Counted from the first letter of the stretch, positions 1 through 12,484 are shown. The stretch: DNA of 64,000 nt from Megascapheus bottae (GCA_024803745.1 JANJXV010001718.1:20032-84031), one strand, 5' to 3'. Numbers and translations: made by a program. The notes: generated by a model not told the origin, from the letters alone.

Positions 1-184
1 AGTTGATATTTTTGTGGGAGCAAAAAAAGTCAAATGATCTGTGTGAACTCCATGCCATTACAAAGAAGCTTCAACGCATAAAGCACGAATGTCAAGCAAA
101 TGGGCTGGAAGACCTCAACATGCCTGTATTGCTGAAAAGCTAGGTGGGTCATTAATTGTACTTTCTGAAGGGTGCCCTGTTTAG
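1..184 (+). pseudogene. DSTN: Destrin (DSTN) processed pseudogene, 3' end, left-arm copy
   Basis: Cut by the window edge. Positions 61-184 read as the destrin C-terminus (IKHECQANG, then EDLN, then in another frame CIAEKLGGSLIV and EGCPV with TAG at 182-184). A frameshift near 120 separates the two parts. Destrin (ADF) is a small actin-depolymerising protein; the family is known for many retrocopies. Intron-less and broken, so non-coding. The complete copy is at 44,542-45,009. Confidence 0.88.
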
Positions 185-439
185 GCCATCATTCAGTGCC
201 ACAAATTAAAGCTTCCATGTTTAATGTTATCCTCTTGCTACCTAAGTAAAGCAAATTTACCTAGGACAGGGTTTTACTGGGGGGAAGCTGTCTTGTCATC
301 TTCTAGAGTAAACTAAGATATATAAATATATGGGGAAAATAGCCATAAATATATCTAGAGTCTAAAGTTAAAAACAAAATCTTGGTGCAGGAGTGCGGGA
401 GTTGGATGGCGGGAGGTGAGGTTCCTGGTTTCAGAGAAG

Positions 440-1079
440 ATGACAGAGGAACTGGATTTCATAGGGCAAGACTCAGTGAGGAGGTGGTCCTAACTCTTGC
501 AGAGCTCATGGAAAGGCTGGAGCTGGCCTGGAGGATGCAAAATTTGCTCCTGAACTTCTGGAGAGCAAGTGTGAAATTGTAGAAGGCGTCACAGAACAGC
601 TGGATCACATGGAAGAAAATCTCAAAAGAGCCAAAAAGGGAGATCTGAAGGTTAGTATATGTCAAATGGAGATGGAGAGAATCCGTTATGTCCTTAGGAG
701 CTGCTTGCAGTATTGACTCACAATGATAGAGAAGTTTTTCCCTCACATTCTAGAGAAGGAGAAGACAGGATCCTGAAGGGGAACCTTGCAGCCTTTCTCC
801 AGAGGAATTTCCCTTCACCAAAGAGCACATGGCTCACAAGGACACTTATCTTAAAAATGTCACCTTAAAGCACATGCCTCCCAACTTACAGAAGGTGGAC
901 CTCTAGAGGGCAGTTACCAAACTAGATCCAGACTCATATGTGCTTCTGAGAGTAAAAGAACAGCAATAAAATAGTTTGGTAGAACCGAATCAGATGAGCA
1001 GATGGATTGGATGAGGACTCCCAACACTCGATCCAGTATTGTTCCTCTGATTGCTTCTGGAGCAGTGCAGCTAATTTAA
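440..1079 (+). pseudogene. GINS4: GINS4 (SLD5) processed pseudogene, left-arm copy
   Basis: Intron-less copy of the GINS4 coding region, from ATG at 440 (MTEELDFIGQD) to TAA at 1,077-1,079 (end VASGAVQLI-like). Blocks recognisable in shifting frames: EEVVLTLAEL, EHMEEN-like, KVDL, and IRYVL. Several frameshifts and stops break it. GINS4 is a subunit of the GINS complex of the replicative helicase; this copy is dead. A retained 3' UTR with AATAAA signals runs to about 1,345. Mirror copy at 43,647-44,286. Confidence 0.9.
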
Positions 1080-1345
1080 AAATAACCAAGTGTGAAGACA
1101 CGGAACCCCAGAAAACATGAGAAAGCCTATGTCTCTACATGCCTCAGAACACTAAGGAGCTATTGCTCCTGACAGCAGGCTTTTCTCCCATTGCTGTGGG
1201 CCAGTAAGAATGGCAGGAATGCTACACTTCCATCTCAGCCAGCATCAGTGGGTGGGGCCCTTGCTCTTTTTGTCCTGAATATGAGGCAAATAAACAAGTC
1301 TGTATACCTTTTCAAAATAAAATTCTTTGAAAAATAAAGAATAAT
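1080..1345 (+). other. 3' UTR remnant of the GINS4 retrocopy
   Basis: No coding frame. It ends in an A-rich stretch with several AATAAA hexamers (about 1,288-1,345), as expected for the tail of a reverse-transcribed mRNA. Confidence 0.6.
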
Positions 1346-1444
1346 TCTTTTAAAAAATCTTAATTGTGAGAAGACTTTAAGAACAGTGTTGAAAGAAATC
1401 TATGGACACTTGGATGCCAATACAGTGATCTCCATGTTTGCTTC

Positions 1445-1447
<3 letters not shown>

Positions 1448-1493
<46 letters not shown>
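1448..1493. repeat. (CA)n microsatellite
   Basis: About 23 CA repeats just outside the iota mini-exon; mirror (TG)n at 43,233-43,278. Confidence 0.98.
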
Positions 1494-1495
<2 letters not shown>

Positions 1496-1510
1496 TACTT
1501 TCTATCTTAC

Positions 1511-1564
1511 ATTTTAATTGGTAATCCACTTGTAGGTACTCTTTTGGTTTCTACTTCAGTTTTG
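1511..1564 (-). CDS. TPTE-like mini-exon iota, left-arm copy
   Basis: 54-bp phase 2-2 exon on the - strand, flanked by TTCTTTAG and GTAAGA. It encodes KTEVETKRVPTSGLPIK. Identical to 43,162-43,215. In the left arm it is the last mini-exon before the window edge, so any core gene it serves would lie outside the window. Confidence 0.55.
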
Positions 1565-2674
1565 CTAAAGAATAAAAAGGAATGCAAAAGAAACCATGTC
1601 AGTTTGGGTCAAGTTAGTTATAATTAATGTTTAACTAGCAAGCTGATCTTCTAAACTTTACACGTAGTAATCTACCATGTCATCTGTTCTAGAAAATGAT
1701 TCTAATTGATCATATCAGGCCTGTGAAGACAGAAGATTTCAACCTGGTTATAGTTCTGCATGCCTGTAATCAATGCACACTGAACGCAGGAGAAGAAAGA
1801 TCATTCCAGGAGAGCTCAGAGTACCTTGAGACCATGGATTAACAAGAGCAGCAAAATGCCGAAAGATGTATTGTTGAACTTCTTATTTTTACTACAATAG
1901 GACTTTATAGGCTAGCAATGAGGACCTCAGAAAATAGTATTATAAAAGTATCTTTATTAAAAAGTGAAAGATTTATACAATCTGAAGAGAAACCAAACTA
2001 CATGACCCTGATGACAAAATGCCATAGGAAGAAAAAGTATCGTCATATTCATAAAACTCTCACCATAATGTGGAATTAGGCAGACAGGCTCACAGGATGA
2101 CCTAGGAGTGGTTAAAGAAGAGCTTATGTGTGATCCTCGACTTTGCTCCACAAAGGATTCTTTTATAGCATAAACTTTCAGTCAAAAAACTGATTACATA
2201 TGAATCAATCGATTTTCACTGCTCATGTCATATTGCTACTTCATATGACACCATACATATTAGTAGCTAAAATCAGAAGATAAGTGAATTCGGTCACCAT
2301 TTAATTAGAATAAATATGATACGGCTTGAGATAAGTGCCTTCCCAAGCAGGCTTCTAAATGAGATCACATCCAACTTCCACTCACCACACAGCCATGTGA
2401 GAGGCATGTGTGACAGGCTGACCCTTCCTGATGTATGCTTCTTTCATTTTCCTAGCAGCACTGGTGTTCCAACACAGGATCTTTACTTTCTGCCATGCGC
2501 TGCATCACGCCTGCCACCAGTCCTTTCATGGTGTTGGTGTTTCTTTGTGTCCAAGTGCTCAGCTCCAGCCATGTGTATGTGCATACTTATGAGTACATGT
2601 GTCTGTACATATATATATATATATAATATGAACATAAACTTCCACCTCTACACTTGTCTTGGTTTATATCTTAC
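1565..2674. other. Intronic/intergenic stretch, no gene seen
   Basis: Nothing recognised apart from a short (TA)n run near 2,610-2,625 whose length differs between the arms. Open frames here do not look coding. Confidence 0.5.
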
Positions 2675-2728
2675 CTTTCTGTCACATTGCCATCATCAGG
2701 TGCTGGACAAGGATCATGTGCAGTTTTG
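2675..2728 (-). CDS. TPTE-like mini-exon theta, left-arm copy
   Basis: 54 bp, phase 2-2, flanked on the - strand by TTACTTTAG and GTAAGA. Encodes KTAHDPCPAPDDGNVTE, acidic and proline-rich. Same opening bases (CAAAACTG) as the iota exon, so the two are probably paralogous. Mirror at 42,000-42,053. Confidence 0.55.
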
Positions 2729-3954
2729 CTAAAGTAACAAAAACAGCTATGGTCACATATCACATGAATACGGAAGAGTTCAAATTCTGGGTCAAATTCT
2801 GATGCAGGTCCTACATTCATGCACTGTTTTTCCCTATAACTGGTTCTCTTCTCACGTTGATTTGAAATAAATGCAACCTTACAGTTTCAGACCATGAAGA
2901 AATACACTTGATGACACAAAAATGACAGTTAGCATGACTGGCATTCTGGGAGTGAGTTTCTAGTTCAGTGTGTCATTAAGGAGGACAGGTGCAAGGTCAT
3001 CTCCAAAAGAGAAAACAACCACATTACTCACCAAGCCACCAAAGAAATTTGGCCTCAAATCACTAAGGGGAAGGCGGGCGCGTCGACTATCCATGACCTT
3101 CCTCACATCTAATCAAAACCTCCAGTTTTTCCAAGTAACTACAGTTAGATGAGAAAAAGTAGCTACAGACTCATTTCTGATCTGAAAACGTCAGTGTCCT
3201 CCATTCACATGCTGGGGAAATCATCAGAGTGACTGTTGGAGCAAGGAACTTTTGTGTAGTCCCTCTACTGAACATTTATTCCCATGTCAATCCATCACTT
3301 TGAAACTTATCAACCACTTTTTCATGCAAATAAGTGTGAGTATTAGGGGAAGGGAAAAATTTAATCTGAGACGATTAGATAGAACAAAATCTTTATGTTC
3401 GTGACTTACAACTAAGTGAAAGCAGTGCTCTTAGCTTTTTGTGTTTCTCCCTAATGGCCCTCTGTTTTCTCAGTCCAAATTTCCTCTTTCTTCCTAGTTA
3501 AGTTCCAGGTTCTCCACTCCTTGTGCCAACTTTTTATTGCCATCATTATAAATATCTACCTTGCTCTAATACTATGTATGGCATGAGGTCGAGCCTTTTC
3601 AGTGTGTAACAGACTTGGATAAGAACAAGTCTTGCATGGTGGCAGAGCAAGGCACAGTGCCATTGTAGACACTAATTTCACAATGACAGGGCTCTGAACT
3701 ATCAGGGATGCATGCATGATCTTGATCTTATACATGCAGTTCTGTGCAGACTCAGTAGCCTCTATTTTTGTTTCTTTTACTTTTCTGCACATCGGATCAG
3801 CTCCTTTGGTCCAATCAATTACAGACTCACAAGTTGGAAACGTCATGTTTTCTAGAGGAATATGTTACTAATGTTAACAATGTACTTGAAGCATATTGTC
3901 ATGACTGAGTCTTTCTCCAACGCTTCAATGGTATTAGAAACGAAAGTGATCCAC
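2729..3954. other. Intronic stretch with a 16-bp arm-specific indel
   Basis: No gene recognised. Left arm has 16 bp around 3,538-3,553 that are missing from the right arm near 41,189. A 96-codon open frame on the - strand (3,556-3,846) is conserved in the mirror but resembles nothing I know. Confidence 0.5.
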
Positions 3955-4168
3955 AAATCTCTCAGGGGCTGAGATCTGAGCACCATGGTTCAAAGCCAAC
4001 CGAGCCATGAAAATCCATGACTCTTATGTCCAATTTACCACCAGAAAACCCAAGGTGGCGCTGTGGCACAAGCGGTAGAGCACTAATAGCCTTGAGCTGA
4101 AGAACTTAGGGACAGCACCCAGTTCAAGCCAATGGATTACCAAAATAAAAAATAAAAAATAAAAAGTG
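3955..4168 (+). mobile_element. Composite SINE (B1/Alu-like + ID-like)
   Basis: Left half has CTGAGATCTGAG...GTTCAAAGCCA, right half GGCGCTGTGGCACAAGCGGTAGAGC (A-box-like) and TTCAAGCC (B-box-like), ending in an A-rich tail (AAATAAAAAAT). Mirror at 40,576-40,789 on the - strand. Confidence 0.75.
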
Positions 4169-4703
4169 AGAGAGAGGGAGAAAGAAAAGTATACCATAAC
4201 CCAACAAATCTACCTACTCTAGTAGATAATGACGTCTTGTTCACGTTCAACTCACTTCAGAAGAACTCAAGACTTACATATCATCTAATATTCCCTGCTG
4301 CTGCTCCTGCTCTTCAGATAGGAGTAAGAAAAAGCAGTCTAGAAGGAAGGCTCCCCTTCAGTATGAATGTGGGCCTTTCAGGGTTTAAGCATTCAAAAGA
4401 AGGAAGGATCACCTCTTAGCTACTGGTGCTAGGCCTACTTTTTGGTTTCAGCAAAGGATTCCCAGGTCCCTTGCCACATTCGGAGTAGCTGACAGGCACC
4501 GGGATAATCTAAGAATTTTGGGTGCTAGTAGTTGCCTTCATAGCACACCATGAGCAAGTGTCTTTGGACAGGTTCTATCATTTCTATTGAGTTTCAAAAC
4601 ACATCATGATTACATTCAATATCGATACGCAGTGCTTGTGTACCCTGAAGATATCATTGTGCAACATGAGTTATCACTTAGATGACAAAAAAAATCAACT
4701 CAC

Positions 4704-4760
4704 CAAGTACTGATGTCTTCATTGGAATGAACTATAACAGCTCTTAAGCCACTATCCTCA
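4704..4760 (-). CDS. TPTE-like mini-exon zeta-A1, left-arm copy
   Basis: 57 bp on - strand, acceptor CCACAG, donor GTGAGT, phase 2-2. Encodes EDSGLRAVIVHSNEDIST. This copy lacks the L1 fragment that flanks the other zeta copies. Mirror 39,984-40,040. Confidence 0.55.
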
Positions 4761-5209
4761 CTGTGGACATATTAAAAACACACAATAATTAACTGGGAAA
4801 ATGTGAGAATTAATCATGCATTTTTTTCCAGAACACTAAGTTAGGAAACTAAGGTCTTGTGAATGCAACACAAAAATGCTGCCAACAGAGCTTCATCTGT
4901 ACCATTTTTGTCCCTGCCACTCCTGCCACTACTGAGATCTCACCCCAGAGCCCTGTCCTTGCTACACCTTTGCTCATGGTATGGTGACAATTTGGGCCTA
5001 TAATGAGAAATGCTAATCTAAGGGTTTTGGGTGCTAGGATTTGTCTTCACAGCACACCAAGAACCACTGTCTTTTGATCTGCTCTATCATTTTCTACTTA
5101 GTTTGAAAACATGTCATGATTATGTGTGATATGAACAGGCAGTCCTGTGTGCTCTGAAAAGCCATCATTTTCCAAAATGATTTATCAATTAGATGAAAAA
5201 TCAACTTAC

Positions 5210-5540
5210 AGTAAATGAAAAAAAATTCTAGAATACAGAAACAATAGCTTTACCTTGTGTGATAGTTGTTCTTAATGTACTATGTTGTTTCTCTTTTCCT
5301 TTTTCCCCTTAATTGTTAATCTCATATTGTTATTGTATCTGAAAATTTACCTGGAGCATTACATATGTTTATTTGAAATAGAAGAGGGAGGGGATAAAGC
5401 AAGTTGATTGGAAAGGTGTAGGGGAAGGGAAATGGGATGAAAACATAAACAGGGCTATCAATGTGTGAGAAGAAATTCACCTACTATCTGAGGAAAATAA
5501 GTGTAAGCACTCTATACATGATCCCCAAAATAAAAAAAAA
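5210..5540 (+). mobile_element. Truncated L1 3' UTR beside zeta-A2 donor
   Basis: Matches the 3' end of the L1 at 48,266-49,014 (AATGAAA, CTTAATGTACTATGTT, GTAACC-like end, A-rich tail). Flanked by AATCAACTTAC and AATTAACTCAC, an imperfect target-site duplication that itself contains the exon's splice donor. Mirror 39,204-39,534. Confidence 0.75.
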
Positions 5541-5550
5541 ATTAACTCAC

Positions 5551-5607
5551 GCAGTACTGATGTCTTCGTTTGAATGAACAACAGCCGTGGTTAAGTTGCT
5601 GTCTTTG
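5551..5607 (-). CDS. TPTE-like mini-exon zeta-A2, left-arm copy
   Basis: 57 bp, acceptor CCACAG, donor GTGAGT, phase 2-2. Encodes KDSNLTTAVVHSNEDIST. Mirror 39,137-39,193. Confidence 0.55.
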
Positions 5608-6796
5608 CTGTGGACAAATTGAAACATATAAAAATTAAGTAGGACAATGTGGGAAGGAATGTTGTATTTATAACAATATTAGGTTAGAAAACCATAGCTT
5701 GTGCATGCTACACAGATGCTCTGTCAAATGTACTATGCCTCTATCTCCTCTGTCTCTGCCAAAACTTCTCTCCAGTACTGAACTCTGAACTCAGAGCCCT
5801 GTCCTTGCAACTCCTATGGTGATGGCATGGTGATCCCTCCTACCTAAGGCTTGCCTGTTCAATGACACTTCCCCTTAGGATTTCACCAGAATGGTAGATG
5901 GATGTGTAGACTTGGGTTCACAGGTGAGATTCTGTCTACAGTGGGGGTGAACAGCAGAGGATAGCAATATGAAGCCTTCCAGAGTATTCCTTCTGGCACA
6001 AGTCCATCTCCACTGAATGAGCAAAATGCATTGCATGTGTGAATGAGGAAGAAGAGATTCAGTGATAAACAAGAAAGTAAAATATTCCTGGAGCCCTGAC
6101 TTGAAGCCATAGTATCAGAGTATTGCCACTCTGCCACACACGTGTGGACATAATCGATCTTTCTCTCTCTGTCTCCTACCTCTTTCATTGTAAGCATAAA
6201 TTTATTCACGAAACCTGTATTCACAGATGTGAGCAGTAAGGAGCTTGACATAATGCTGTGGAGCCATCTGTCTATCCAATAGACATGGTGCCCATAAAGT
6301 ACTCACACTGTCACAAACCTTACAACCACAGTTTTGAAAAGCTGGCATTAATGCACAATGAAAATAATATGTATAATTTAAGGTCTAGGCCTACAGAAAG
6401 TGTATAGCCATCAAAGAACTGGACATAGCCAACAGAATATGGAAAGGACCGAACAAACATGTAGCCACTTCGATCTGACACTTGTATTTCTTCACCTGTG
6501 AAGAAATTGTTATGGCAGGAAATAAATGCATAGGATTCTGTGTCTTTGCCATCAGACCAAAGAAACACAACCAGTTGTAGTAGGATCTCATACACTGGCA
6601 ATGTGGGGGGTTTTAGGCGTTTCCCTTCACTGCTCCCTACAATAGCAAAACACTTTTGTGCAACTCATTTCTCATTTACTCATCAAAATGGAAAAGGGGC
6701 AATCTGACAGACAGAAGGTACACTGACAATATTTGGAAACTACCCAGAAATGATCAATCTGTTTCATAACATTTATATTTATGTATGTTTATCTAC

Positions 6797-6862
6797 TTGT
6801 AGATATCTGACCATTGCTTGAATTCTTCCGTCCCAAGATCTGGTGGGTCATTTTTATCCAAG
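6797..6862 (-). CDS. TPTE-like mini-exon delta-A1, left-arm copy
   Basis: 66 bp, acceptor TCTTTAG, donor GTAGAT, phase 2-2. Encodes LDKNDPPDLGTEEFKQWSD, similar to the N-terminal LGPNDSPQTSEFKG repeat known in primate TPTE. Mirror 37,882-37,947. Confidence 0.6.
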
Positions 6863-7245
6863 CTAAAGAGAATTAAATTATAGATAATCAAATACAATGT
6901 GCAATCATAGTTTTACGTTTTCACTCAGTGTAGTAAGTTAATCTAAGACTAACAAATTTGTAGAAATCAAAACTTTTACATATTTAGCTAAATGAACAAA
7001 GGAATTTAATTTGGGGTAGGGGAGTTACATTTTATCATTTCAAAAGAAATCTTTTATGCATGGTCAAAGAATTTTTCTCTCTTAGTAAACCTAATACACT
7101 GCTCCCTACAATAGCAAAACACTTTTGTGCAACTCATTTCTCATTTATTCATCAAAATGAAAAAGGAATAATATGACAGACAGAAGATACACTGACAATA
7201 CTTGGAAATTTCCCAGAAATGATCAATATGTTTCCTAACATATAC

Positions 7246-7329
7246 TTATACACATTGATGTATATGTCTATATCTGACCTTTGCTTGAATTCTTCTGTCC
7301 CAAATTCTGCTGGATCATTTTTATCCAAG
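7246..7329 (-). CDS. TPTE-like mini-exon delta-A2, left-arm copy
   Basis: If the weak donor GTATAT is used, an 84-bp phase 2-2 exon, longer than its sister because the donor at the usual place reads AT. Encodes LDKNDPAEFGTEEFKQRSD then IDIYINVYK. Product of a 470-bp internal duplication. Mirror 37,415-37,498. Confidence 0.4.
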
Positions 7330-8083
7330 CTAAAGAGCATTAAATTATATACAGTCAAATACCAAGTGCAATCATAGTTTTACTTTTTTACTTAAGGTAG
7401 TAAGTTAACCTAACACTAACAAATTTGTAAGAAATGGAAACTTTTACATATTTATCACTTCAAAAGAAAGCTTTTATGCACGGTCAAAGACTTTTTCTCT
7501 CTTACTAAACCTAACACACTGATTATTGGTATCATGTAGTTTAATTGTACATGCAACTCACTTCAGAAGAACTCAATCCATTATACAATCTGATTTTCTG
7601 CTTTCTAAGTCTGCTCTTCTCTCTCCTTCCTGTCACTAACTTGGCTGATTTCTTAACTGCTTCTCACCAAAAGACAAGAAACAACAGCCTAAAAGCTGGA
7701 CTCTCATCATACCTGAAAATGAGCCTGTCTACTAAGTACCAGATTTCTAGAGAAGGAAAGAGGCCCACCAGCATTTTCGCCTCAGAAACACTGAGACCAC
7801 CTCATTGTTCCTGACTGGGACTCTCTCCTCCATTGTCTCAGTACAAGTTGCATGTAGGAAATAGGTAAATAAGGTAGAGAATAGGTAAATAACGGTACGG
7901 TTATTATGTTTTACTTCACAGTATACCATGACCAAGTCTCTGCTGCCTTACGCTATCATTTTCAATTTAGTTTCAATACAAGAGAAGGAATACATGAGGA
8001 CACTGATCAGCTGTCATATAGATTGGGTACTAACCTCACCCTAGAAGTGAATTTACACTCAGATGACAGAAAATTCAACTCAC

Positions 8084-8137
8084 CAAATGTTAATGCTTGG
8101 GTCACAAACTGCAATGGCAGTTAATGCTGTGTCATCT
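8084..8137 (-). CDS. TPTE-like mini-exon epsilon-A, left-arm copy
   Basis: 54 bp, acceptor TTTTTTAG, donor GTGAGT, phase 2-2. Encodes DDTALTAIAVCDPSINI. Mirror 36,607-36,660. Confidence 0.55.
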
Positions 8138-9718
8138 CTAAAAAATAAAATAATAGAAAATCAGCCACAGAAAATCAGTTGGAACATTTAGAAGAAATCA
8201 AACTGTTTCTACAAGGCTGTGTACTAAAACCATAACTGTGTTCATCTGAGGAACATGCTCTGCCACTTGAGCTACATCGCCATCTCCAGCTCTTCTGTTC
8301 CCTCTAGCTATTTGCTCTGGTACTATGGTGTGAAGTAGGAGACCTGTACTTAAATGAAAAGCAGTATTTCCATTTTACAATAGAATAGATTTGAATCTCT
8401 TCAGGAACTTAAATATGGAACTTAGAAAAGTAAAGTTTTTACACAAGATAGAAGAATTTTTCGCCCTACCACAGTACCCAATGCCATCTTGTATGACTTT
8501 CAATGCAATGCAATTCAAGGGCGCTCAACCCAGAGGTCACAGTCAATATTCTGCTTCCTCTCTTCCTCCTATTCCCTTCTTATTTTCAACAATCGTGGAT
8601 GTCTTTACTGACTTACTTGCAGAGAGTACCAATGGGTGGCAGGCCAGAAGCAGAGAACTCTCCACTGCTAACCAGGACAGTGAGAACTCCCTCTCCTTCT
8701 GGAGTCTCAATCCTTCACCCAATTTGCAAAAAGAAAGAATGGCACAAAAATTGCACTTCCCTGACCTTCCAAATGGTTCCCACAAACATGGTGCTTAGTC
8801 TCTGTACAGCTTTCTACACAAGTCTGTCGACATTTGGGTATCTGACCACTTAGGGCTGTCTTGTGTGCATCCATGTGCATCCTGCTAGTTATTATCAACA
8901 TCAATAATTAAATTGCACACAGTCAAATACTGTGAGAATTTCAAAACCTACTTTTTCTCCCCAAATAGCTATAACTGCCTGAAAACTAACTCTACATATA
9001 CTGTATATGCAAGGGGGTATTTCGTGTGCTTTCCTAAAAATATGGCCTCTCACTTCAATGAAATGTTCACCTGTGCTAAACAACCACTTATGCAAGACTG
9101 ACAAATTCTTTTCCTAAACCACTGGTAGCACTGTTTTTGTGGGTTTCCTTATCTTCCATTTCCCTTGCTATGGAATTAATCAAGCTGATCTACCACCTAC
9201 ATTTCTGCTTTCTCTCTTCCCTCCATGCTGGCACTATTGTTCTCTATCCATCCAGCCTCTCTGAGTGATAAAAAGGATTTGTATTTCATGAGTTATTCGC
9301 ATTAATATCCAGAATATATGTTGGAATGATCGCACAGACATGCTTTTACTATTTAGTAGTATTTCACATTCACATAAAATTCTAACCCTCACTTGATGGT
9401 AAAAGCCTTCTCATCCCCTAAATAAATCACAAATGGTATGAGGGAGGTGTCTTCAGCTGTCACGTCTCCCATGAACATCTGATATCCTAGTCATTATATT
9501 TTAACCAGTCTCCTTCCCACAGCAATTGAAGGAGACACATCAGGGATGAATACGGCATGAAAAGATTCTCTGGTCTTTTCATCACCATCTCTTGAAATAG
9601 ACATCCAGCACATAACTGTGTAAATTTTTGTTTAGGCCTGAACATGAACTTAGAGGTAAGGCATTTTTGGATAATACATATTAAATTAAAACCCAGTAAT
9701 GACCAGCCTTTACTCATT

Positions 9719-9778
9719 CATTCTGGAGGAACAGAGGGAGGGAGACAGGGAGGAAGAGAGAGAGGGAGAGGGAGAGAA
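9719..9778. repeat. Purine-rich (GGGA/GA) tract of unit A
   Basis: About 60 bp; sits at the same unit position as the tracts at 17,882 and 49,646. Mirror about 34,966-35,025. Confidence 0.9.
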
Positions 9779-10127
9779 CCATCCTCTAGCTAGAGAAAAC
9801 AAATTCAATAGAAAGAAGTTTCTTAACCTGCTAAATCTTACAGCAAAACATTAAATTGTTTTTGGCCTTTAAAATAGATTAGGAACAAGAAACATTCTTG
9901 GTATTTCTTCTTAAAAATAGCTAACATTTTAGAAAGGAACTACTGATATTATGGCCAAAGTAAATTAGAAAAATATCAAAGACCTTCAATTGTCATCTAT
10001 ACTTACAGGTCCCTAATCTCAATTACTTTCTTTTCTGTGACTGTCCTTTCATGGATGACTGTACTTACATACATGTAAATATGCATAAATACACATGGGT
10101 GACATTGTATGTTTATTCGGACCTTAC

Positions 10128-10181
10128 CCTTCATTGTTGGTTCCTTTGTCATGTTCAGTTGAGGTATCAGATAAAATATCA
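10128..10181 (-). CDS. TPTE-like mini-exon alpha-A, left-arm copy
   Basis: 54 bp, acceptor CTTTAG, donor GTAAGG, phase 2-2. Encodes DILSDTSTEHDKGTNNE. Mirror 34,563-34,616. Confidence 0.55.
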
Positions 10182-11190
10182 CTAAAGAATGAAACCAAAA
10201 TATATAGTCAGAGGCTCCAATGATTTTCTACATTTGATTACATGTCCCTCCTTTCTTTCTTCCATAACCCATTAAACATTCAGATTTTTGTTCCATTTCT
10301 ATGTATTTTAATTTTTTCTATTGTTTACTTCCATGTCTATTTCTAGTTGAATTCCACCATAGTATGATAGCACATGGTAATATTATCTTTTCTTACATGT
10401 CCTGTTAAGACTTCCTTTAGACTCTGCCAAGAAACCTCTTTGAATAATTACTACGGAGGAGTATTAGAGAAAGGAAAAGGAAAAAAGAGAATAACGCTGC
10501 CTCTATGCTGTAAATATTATTTCCTTTGGGGAAAGCTTGGGGTTGCCTAGACGATACTTATTCTGGGACTGCTGGATGGAATATTCTGCAGATATGTGCT
10601 ACCTTTGGCTCTGGGTCTTCAGTTAAATCTGGTTTCTTGCGGATTCTTTGGAAAGGATCTAACATGGTTGGGATCCATCAACTCATTTCTGTTCAGCGAT
10701 GTCTGTTGTGTCAAATTGGGTGCATTGAGGATTAGTTGCCTTTTTGTTGTTAATCATTACAGTGTCTTTAGCAAAATGAAATGACTTTCATGTTGTAATA
10801 CTTTCAAGTTTTCTTTGCCAGCTAGGAGTACATTTACATTTGCTTCCTTTTGGGTGCCATTCTTGGAATATCTCTTTCCATCCATTCACATCAAGCATGT
10901 GACTGTCTCTGTTAGGGAGGTGGACTTCCTTCTTTCTCTTTCTTATTATGTTTCTCTGCAGGTACTATTGGGTTTCCTCTTAGGGCCTGGGTGTTCTACT
11001 TTAGCTTTCTCTATTAAGATGAATACTCTACCACTTGAGCCATACTTCTTGCTTTCGGGAAGTAAACTGCCGGGTTTCCTGCCGATATTCCTATTTAGAA
11101 TGCCACTGCTTTGTTCCAGAAAGGATTCTATCCTTTGGTTGAAGTGTAGCTGATATAATGACTAGAAGAAATTCTCCTCATGACCTGTTC

Positions 11191-11377
11191 CTCTCTTACC
11201 CTAGTTGTTATAAAGAAGGAAGAAAGATGTGCATTTGTCTCTCAGTAGCTGGGCTGTCATGCCTGTGTCTTAGTTGCTTCCCATACTTCTTATTTCACAT
11301 TTTGACATCTGTTGGTGTACGCACAAATATATTTCTTTCCTTCATGCTGCCTTTAGAAATATGTGTGGATATATATG

Positions 11378-11409
<32 letters not shown>

Positions 11410-12480
11410 CAGAGAGTCCTCCTAGATTTGAACTCACATTTCAATGCTAGATCCCACATAACATTCTACAGACACTTCTTCCAGGATAAGAAAGTCTCGT
11501 CATAAGGCACAACTATACTATACATTTTCAGTCAAATAGCTACCTACTTTATACATGAAGTGATCAATTTTCTCTACTGCTATAACACTGATACCTCATA
11601 CTTCAGTATACATATAAGTAATTAAATCAGTAGATAAATGAAGCTAGGTCATCAGTTTGATTCGAATGAAAGTATGTTGTTAATGATTACTAATAGTGGA
11701 ACTGTCCCTCACTTAACAACAGTTTCTTAGTATTACCATATATGCACATGAAGGCATGTATCACTTGGAAAGTTAGAGGATAAATACTGCACCCACACAG
11801 ATTTTACTGATTATTAAGTCTTTTAACCATATGCTTCCTGTTGCTCATTAAGTTAACTACTGCCAGTAGTAAAGAGTAAATTGATAGGCCAGATACACAA
11901 AGAAGAAGAGAATAAAACTTTCTCTACACTTTCTCCAAACAACAAAGGAGGAAAGAAACAAGGATACAGTAAAGAAAAAGAAATGTGAGCAATATGTCCC
12001 TTATGATCATGCAGAATTTGGGTGATACGGACTATTCTCTTTAATGAAAGATGCCAATGGTTTTAATGGTTTAAATATAATGAATTTAACCTTGACTCAA
12101 TGATACACTGCCCACTAAACACGCATTTCATCAGTGAGTATGGAATGGAGGAATTTATTTCTGGAAAACAATCAAATGTAAGCAATGACAGAAAATTCTT
12201 GTTACACAGTTAAAAGAAAAGCGCAGTAAACAGTGGAAAACTATCAAGACTGGCAGGAAATTTTGTGAACTATATCAAATAAACAACCATGGCAGCATAG
12301 ATATCTCCTGATTTCTGCTTTTCTGAGGTGTTATTCCCAAAGAAGGAAATTAGTCATAAGTTCTTGTCTCTAGACTTTCTTTATGGAGAACTCAGGTTAA
12401 AATATATAAAACTAACAAAAATAGAAACCCCATCTTGTTTTCCCCCTCCTCTTCTCTATTTCAAATAAGTGTATTAAAAG
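11191..12480. other. Inter-unit stretch, no gene seen
   Basis: AT-rich unique sequence between units A and B with a (TA/TG)n run near 11,367-11,408. I see no exon, RNA gene or recognisable element. Confidence 0.5.
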
Positions 12481-12484
12481 GGGG

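Larger units (their letters stand above)
4185..11190 (-). repeat. Tandem unit A of the mini-exon array (left arm)
   Basis: Diverged paralogue of 12,908-19,535 and 19,536-23,870. Landmarks shared in order (gene sense is - strand): alpha exon, purine tract, epsilon exon, delta exon, zeta exon with L1 fragment. Unit A also has an internal duplication of about 470 bp (6,630-7,100 and 7,100-7,540), giving two delta exons, and a second zeta sub-block (4,440-5,000). Confidence 0.85.
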
